Positions 6,629-10,373 of a DNA stretch of 10,373 nucleotides are shown here, one piece after another. A program made the position numbers and the translations under genes. The notes under the pieces were generated by a model, which ran no database searches, was not told the origin of the DNA, and was given only the letters and a program-made list of their open reading frames with translations. The stretch comes from Bacillota bacterium (GTDB lineage Bacteria > Bacillota > Dethiobacteria > Dethiobacterales > Dethiobacteraceae): assembly GCA_012841735.1 (NCBI GenBank), contig DUUE01000021.1:1-10373 (forward strand), written 5' to 3'. Numbering within the stretch: the first letter of the stretch is position 1; each line of letters opens with the position of its first letter.

Positions 6629-8314
6629 TTAGATGTTGGCTTTATATTTTTTTAATTTGTTATAAAGGGTGGCCAGGGAGATGTTTAAAGCCTGGGCGGC
6701 TTTTTTCTTGCCTTCCAGGGATTCGCCGAAATGTGAAAGGGCGGCCCTTAACATAATCTGTTCTATTTTATCCAGCGGCATTATTTCCGTACCGATCCCC
6801 AGTATCCTCTCACCGGCCTGCGGAATAAAAGGAGTTAAATGCCTGGATTCCAGGACCTTGCCGTCGGTAAGGACAATGGCACGCTCCAGCATGTCTTTCA
6901 GTTCATCCACATTGCCCGGCCAGTCATAGTTAACCAGCAGCTGCTTGGCATCTGCCGTGATTTCTGTTACCTGTTTGTCCAGCTTACGGTTGATCACGGC
7001 CATAAAATGCCTGGCCAGGGGCAGGATATCCTCCCGGCGCTTCCGCAGCGGCGGCAATGTTATTTCCACCCCCTGCAGCAGGTCATACAGTTCTTCACTG
7101 AAAAGACCTTCCTGCACACGTGCTTTGAGATCGGCCCCGGTAGAGGCAATAATGCGGACATTGGAGCGTAGTTTTTCCTCCCCGCCTACCCGCTGGTAAA
7201 TACCTTCACGCAGCAACCTGACAAGTTTTTTCTGTACATACTCATTAAAGCCCGCAATGTCTTCCAGGTAAAGCGTACCTCCCCTGGCCAGTTCCACTTT
7301 CCCCAGAACGGTCCTGACTGCACCGGGGAACGCGCCTTTTTCATGCCCGAAAAGCTCCCCTTCCAGCCATTCTTCAGGCAGGTCGGTGCTGCCGGCCTTA
7401 ATGAAAGTTTTATTGCGCCTGGGGCCGGCCAGGTGGATAGCTTCGGCAAAGATGCTTTTCCCCGTCCCCGGTTCACCGGTAAGCAGGACGGGGCGGTCAT
7501 TTTTGGCCGCAGCTTTCGCCATCTCCACAGCTGAAGCGAAAAGTTTGCCCGTGCCGATCAAATCTTCAAATGTTTGCCGCGCCCCGCTCATCTGGTCAAT
7601 CCTGGCGTACAGGTTTTCAATAATGGTTGTGCTGCGCTGCAGGTCATCCATCAGTTTCAGGATATCAGTAACCGGCTGGAAAGTGGCAACGGCGCCTTCC
7701 ACTTCCCCGTCCACCAGAATGGGAGCCGCATTGGCCACCACATCCACATTTTCCACTTTCGTCCGGTAACCGGTTACCGGCTTCTGTTTGATCAACGTCT
7801 GCACCAGTGAACCGTGTGGAGCGATCTCAAAAATATTACTGCCGATTCTTTGGTCCGCCGGAATGCCCGTCATGGTTTCAAAAGCAGGATTGACATAAGT
7901 TATCACACCGGAATTGTTGGTTATAATTACTCCTTCTCTCACAGAATTCAACACCGTCCAGAGCTCACTCAAAAGTTTTAATTTATCCACCTTGGATTTA
8001 ATTATGGAAAGCAATAAACTGCCCTTTGTTGCTTCCAGGACAGAAACACCCCGTTTTTCCAGCTCTGCAACATGCTGTAGCAGGTTCGGATCTCTCACTG
8101 TAATGATAATAACATCAGGCTGTTCAGCCGCTACAAGTTCTGTGAAGTTACTGGTTGCAACAACATTATTGCGACGTGCGAGGTTCATCCCGGGAGCACT
8201 GAGGTTGCGGTCTGCGATGCCGAGGATCCTGACGGTATTGATGTCACGCAAAACCCGGTATACCGCCACACCCTCTTCTCCTGCACCGACAATCACAACT
8301 TTTGTCAACTCCAC
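6629..8314 (-). CDS. Rossmann-PAS-AAA+-Fis regulator, sigma-54-activator-like but degenerate
   Basis: A 561-residue regulator. Residues 1-105 look like an NAD-binding Rossmann fold, with VVIVGAGEEG (6-15) and Asp35 at the end of strand 2, which usually favours NAD over NADP. A PAS domain (about 115-220) and a short helical linker follow. An AAA+ domain of the sigma-54-activator type spans about 250-480, and a Fis-type helix-turn-helix is at 536-557. Walker A is intact (GEPGTGKS, 280-287). The GAFTGA loop is GAFPGA (327-332), Walker B is LYLED rather than LFLDE, and the switch Asn is Gly308. The arginine-finger positions are S406 and L412, and the sensor II Arg is D470. Sigma-54 activation is therefore doubtful, although DNA binding is likely. 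The start is GTG at 8312-8314, with GGAG eight bases upstream. An upstream TTG (8383) would add 23 residues before the Rossmann strand and has no ribosome binding site. It is probably the regulator of the mutase that follows 25 bp downstream. Confidence 0.88.
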   Translation of the reverse strand: MELTKVVIVGAGEEGVAVYRVLRDINTVRILGIADRNLSAPGMNLARRNNVVATSNFTELVAAEQPDVIIITVRDPNLLQHVAELEKRGVSVLEATKGSLLLSIIKSKVDKLKLLSELWTVLNSVREGVIITNNSGVITYVNPAFETMTGIPADQRIGSNIFEIAPHGSLVQTLIKQKPVTGYRTKVENVDVVANAAPILVDGEVEGAVATFQPVTDILKLMDDLQRSTTIIENLYARIDQMSGARQTFEDLIGTGKLFASAVEMAKAAAKNDRPVLLTGEPGTGKSIFAEAIHLAGPRRNKTFIKAGSTDLPEEWLEGELFGHEKGAFPGAVRTVLGKVELARGGTLYLEDIAGFNEYVQKKLVRLLREGIYQRVGGEEKLRSNVRIIASTGADLKARVQEGLFSEELYDLLQGVEITLPPLRKRREDILPLARHFMAVINRKLDKQVTEITADAKQLLVNYDWPGNVDELKDMLERAIVLTDGKVLESRHLTPFIPQAGERILGIGTEIMPLDKIEQIMLRAALSHFGESLEGKKKAAQALNISLATLYNKLKKYKANI

Positions 8315-8322
8315 AGAAATCA

Positions 8323-8326
8323 CTCC
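8323..8326 (-). promoter_or_regulatory. Ribosome binding site deciding the GTG start of the regulator
   Basis: GGAG on the minus strand, 8 bases before GTG 8312-8314. The protein from this GTG begins directly with the first strand of the Rossmann domain. The AT-rich stretch from here to 8411 has no convincing promoter for the regulator: no sigma-54 GG/GC pair and no good -35/-10 pair. Confidence 0.65.
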
Positions 8327-8411
8327 AAATAATAAAATATGTTTTAAATATTCGAATTTTCTTTCAAAAACCCTGCCCGCCAAAAATGTTTTTCCCTAAA
8401 AAGTTTTCTTT

Positions 8412-8440
8412 TTGTTGGCTGTACCATTTTGTGTTATAAT
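8412..8440 (+). promoter_or_regulatory. Sigma-A promoter of the P-loop/Asp23 gene
   Basis: TTGTTG (8412-8417), a 17-base spacer and a perfect TATAAT (8435-8440) preceded by TGT, an extended -10. The start point would be near 8447, about 20 bases before the ATG. Confidence 0.8.
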
Positions 8441-8455
8441 TATTGCAATCATTAC

Positions 8456-8461
8456 GGGAGG
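8456..8461 (+). promoter_or_regulatory. Ribosome binding site for the P-loop/Asp23 gene
   Basis: GGGAGG five bases before ATG 8467-8469. It rules out an in-frame TTG at 8443, which lies only three bases after the -10 box and upstream of this site. Confidence 0.85.
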
Positions 8462-8466
8462 CTGTT

Positions 8467-9291
8467 ATGGAAGTTTACGCATTTATCGGACCGAGCGGTA
8501 CAGGCAAATCACACCGCGCTTCCTACCTGGCTCAGCAATTGGAGATACCCCTGATTGTGGATGACGGTCTCCTCATTGCCGGCACTGCCATCCTGGCCGG
8601 AAAATCGGCCAAACGGGAAGCAACCAGGTTTGGCGCCGTCAAGCGGGCCATTTTTCATCACGAAAAACATGCGGCAGAAGTGAGGTCGCAGATTGCCACC
8701 TCCGGGGCAAAGAGCATTCTGCTCCTGGGCACATCGGAAAAAATGGTAAAAAAAATTGCCGAACGCCTGCACCTTCCTCCCCCCGGCAGGGTAATAAGGA
8801 TAGAAGAAGTTGCCTCAGCCAGTGCTATTGAGCAAGCCCTGGAAGCGCGGAACAAAGAAAACAGCCATGTCATCCCGCTGCCCACTTTTGCCATCAAAAA
8901 AGACTTCCCCGGCTATTTGTTGGCTCCGCTCCGTTCTTTCTTCTGGAAAAGCCACCGGGAAGAGCCGAAAAAAATGGTCATTGAGCGTTCCGTTGTCCGC
9001 CCTATTTACAGTTCCCTGGGGAATTATTATCTTGCGGAAAATGTTATTACCGATATTATTGCCCATCTCACCTCCCAGGTCCCCGGTGTTTCCCACACAG
9101 GCAGGGCGGAAGTAACCACCCGCCCCGGCGGCAGCGTTACCCTGCAAATTGAAGTCAATGTTATTTACGGCTACAGGGTTCCCGATGTCCTTGTGTCCGT
9201 CCAGCGACTGCTCAAGGAGCAGACAGAATACCTGACCGGCCTGACGGTTGAGAGCATACAGGTAACCGCCCGCCGCATCGACCTGGGGTGA
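8467..9291 (+). CDS. P-loop NTPase domain fused to Asp23/Gls24 domain
   Basis: A 274-residue protein with no signal peptide or membrane segment. It begins with a strand and a Walker A motif, GPSGTGKS (8-15), as in small-molecule and nucleotide kinases. An acidic VDDG (31-34) follows, then a second strand ending SILLLGTS (83-90). A linker (about 135-175) leads to a C-terminal Asp23/Gls24-like domain (about 176-274). The latter is recognised by AENVITDIIAHLTSQVPGV (190-208), the strand LQIEVNVIYGYRVPDV (226-241) and TGLTVESIQV (257-266). Asp23/Gls24 proteins are linked to envelope stress or membrane anchoring in Gram-positive bacteria. The role of the fusion is unknown to me; a nucleotide-controlled switch for the Asp23 part is only a guess. 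It is transcribed alone, divergent from the regulator and convergent with the threonine aldolase. Confidence 0.85.
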   Translation: MEVYAFIGPSGTGKSHRASYLAQQLEIPLIVDDGLLIAGTAILAGKSAKREATRFGAVKRAIFHHEKHAAEVRSQIATSGAKSILLLGTSEKMVKKIAERLHLPPPGRVIRIEEVASASAIEQALEARNKENSHVIPLPTFAIKKDFPGYLLAPLRSFFWKSHREEPKKMVIERSVVRPIYSSLGNYYLAENVITDIIAHLTSQVPGVSHTGRAEVTTRPGGSVTLQIEVNVIYGYRVPDVLVSVQRLLKEQTEYLTGLTVESIQVTARRIDLG

Positions 9292-9307
9292 TGCCGAAAA
9301 CAGGTTT

Positions 9308-9336
9308 AAAAAACGGTACAGCCGCGGCCATACCGT
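9308..9336 (-). terminator. Intrinsic terminator of the threonine aldolase gene
   Basis: On the minus strand ACGGTATGGC and GCTGTACCGT form a 10-bp stem, two of the pairs being G-U, with a CGCG loop and a T run directly after. On the plus strand the same bases give C-A mismatches and no U tract, so it works only for the minus-strand gene. It lies about 38 bp past that gene's stop. Confidence 0.85.
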
Positions 9337-9355
9337 AATCATCATCTTTTTTCAG

Positions 9356-9375
9356 GAGCCGGAGGGCTCTTTTTT
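9356..9375 (+). terminator. Intrinsic terminator of the P-loop/Asp23 gene
   Basis: GAGCC, a GGAG loop and GGCTC followed by six T on the plus strand. On the minus strand the hairpin is not followed by T, so it is one-directional. It touches the stop codon of the convergent threonine aldolase gene. Confidence 0.85.
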
Positions 9376-10373
9376 ACTGCTGCAATACCGATTTTATAAC
9401 CTCTGCTGCTGTTTGTATGTCCTCCATTGAAACATCCCTGTGGGTGACAAAACGAACTGTATTGCACCCCAGCGGTCCGGCCAGAACGCCTTTGCTGCCT
9501 ATCAACTCCAAAAACTGCGTGACTGAAAGTTCTTCCAGCTCCAGCAGCACCATATTGGTTTCCACTTTTTCCGGATCAACTTTTACACCGGGCACATCTG
9601 ACAATTCAGCGGCCAAAGCGCGCGCTTTTTCATGGTCTGCGGACAATGAATAGATATTGTTTAAAGCCAGAATCCCGGCGGCAGCCAAAACACCTGCCTG
9701 GCGCATACCTCCTCCCAGGAGTTTGCGGTAGCGGCGTGCCTGTTCGATAAAAGCTTTTTTCCCGGCCAGGATGGAACCTACAGGTGCTCCCAACCCTTTG
9801 GAAAGGCAAAACATGACAGAATCTGTATAGCAGGTTAAATCAGTCACTTCACAATCCAATGCCACTGCCGCATTAAAAATCCGGGCACCGTCCAGATGGA
9901 CCTGCAGGCCGTATTCATGGGCCAGGCGATAGACAACTGCCATTTGTTCCGGCCGCATAACCGTTCCGCCGCCCGCATTCAGGGTGTTCTCCAGGCAGAC
10001 CAGGCGGGTTTTCGGCAGATAAGGTGAAGGATGACGGATATAATCACACATTGTGCCGATACCTTTTTCATTATGCAGGTCAGCGACCGGGTGCAGTTGC
10101 ACACCGGAAAGCACGCTTGCCGCCGCCATTTCATAATTAAAAATATGGGCTTTTCTGTCACAAATTACTTCCACGCCACGTTCGCAATGGGTCATAATTG
10201 CCAGTTGATTGCCCATTGTTCCTGTGGGAACAAAAAGAGCCGCTTCTTTCCCGATCAGGTCGGCCGCCAGCTGTTCCAGGCGGTTGACCGTGGGATCCTC
10301 CCCGTAAACATCATCACCTACTTCCGCCTCCATCATTGCCTTGCGCATCGCCGCGGTCGGTTTGGTAACCGTA
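9374..10373 (-). CDS. ltaE: Low-specificity L-threonine aldolase (N-terminus cut by right edge)
   Basis: A PLP-dependent fold-type I enzyme that splits L-threonine or L-allo-threonine into glycine and acetaldehyde. The reading frame runs off the window and starts there with TVTKPTAAMRKAM, which matches the usual family beginning DTVTKPT, so only a few residues are missing. The ATG at 10346-10348 is internal. Counting from that Met, EVGDDVYGEDPT (9-20), PTGTMGNQLA (41-50), VHLDGARIFNAA (150-161; D153 contacts the PLP ring nitrogen) and CLSKGLGAPVGS (181-192) are all present. K184 is the PLP-binding lysine. Length and motifs are normal. It converges on the P-loop/Asp23 gene, with its own terminator at 9308-9336. 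Its promoter and any operon partners lie beyond the window. Confidence 0.95.
   Translation of the reverse strand, partial: TVTKPTAAMRKAMMEAEVGDDVYGEDPTVNRLEQLAADLIGKEAALFVPTGTMGNQLAIMTHCERGVEVICDRKAHIFNYEMAAASVLSGVQLHPVADLHNEKGIGTMCDYIRHPSPYLPKTRLVCLENTLNAGGGTVMRPEQMAVVYRLAHEYGLQVHLDGARIFNAAVALDCEVTDLTCYTDSVMFCLSKGLGAPVGSILAGKKAFIEQARRYRKLLGGGMRQAGVLAAAGILALNNIYSLSADHEKARALAAELSDVPGVKVDPEKVETNMVLLELEELSVTQFLELIGSKGVLAGPLGCNTVRFVTHRDVSMEDIQTAAEVIKSVLQQ

Noticed and set aside
8315..8383. Upstream TTG start giving a 584-residue regulator
   Set aside because: No ribosome binding site, AT-rich sequence, and the extra residues precede the first Rossmann strand. The GTG at 8312-8314 has GGAG at the right distance.
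8365..8385. TGGCGGGCAGGG stretch on the minus strand as a sigma-54 promoter for the regulator
   Set aside because: There is a GG pair but no GC ten bases downstream at the -12 position.
8443..8466. Upstream TTG start for the P-loop/Asp23 protein
   Set aside because: It would begin only 3 bases after the -10 box and run through the GGGAGG ribosome binding site of the ATG at 8467.
1..10373. Mobile elements, CRISPR arrays, tRNA or rRNA genes
   Set aside because: I found no transposase or integrase motif, no repeat-spacer pattern and no tRNA-like fold. All long stretches are accounted for by the listed genes and their control regions.

Overview
This window comes from an anaerobic-type Firmicute, probably class Clostridia (Peptococcaceae/Desulfotomaculum-like). 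The evidence is a T-box-regulated argC-argJ-argB operon, strong AGGAGG-type ribosome binding sites with GTG and TTG starts, short GC-rich hairpin-plus-U-tract terminators, a P-loop/Asp23 fusion protein, and acyl-CoA mutase and carboxyltransferase genes. GC content looks about 50% by eye. The placement is inferred, and I see no taxonomic marker gene. No mobile element, CRISPR array, rRNA or tRNA is visible.

Layout: (1) 1-2831, minus strand. An arginine biosynthesis operon of argC, argJ and the start of argB (running off the left edge) sits behind a good sigma-A promoter and a complete T-box riboswitch. The specifier codon, read from the fold, is CGC (Arg). (2) 2851-8314, minus strand. A three-gene acyl-CoA module holds a regulator (Rossmann + PAS + AAA+ + Fis-type HTH), a single-chain B12-dependent acyl-CoA mutase and a biotin-dependent carboxyltransferase subunit, closed by a terminator. 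The last gene also has a strong promoter overlapping the mutase stop codon, followed by two adjacent 13-bp palindromes. (3) 8412-9375, plus strand. A divergent single gene encodes a P-loop NTPase domain fused to an Asp23/Gls24 domain, with its own promoter and terminator. (4) 9308-10373, minus strand. A low-specificity threonine aldolase is cut by the right edge and ends convergently with the previous gene. Each gene of the convergent pair has its own strand-specific terminator.

The most unusual part is region 2. The mutase keeps the B12-binding motif, the active-site His and the CoA-carboxylate Arg. It has replaced the Tyr/Phe/Ile that separates known mutase types with Thr, and has also changed two residues that contact the adenosyl ribose in methylmalonyl-CoA mutase. 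Its regulator keeps a perfect Walker A but has lost the GAFTGA Thr, both arginine fingers, the sensor II Arg and the glutamate-switch Asn, and its Walker B acidic pair is swapped. No epimerase, biotin carrier, biotin carboxylase or G-protein chaperone gene is present between the module's genes. Together these suggest a carbon-skeleton rearrangement plus (de)carboxylation of an acyl-CoA that may not be methylmalonyl-CoA, under a possibly NAD-sensing, non-standard regulator.
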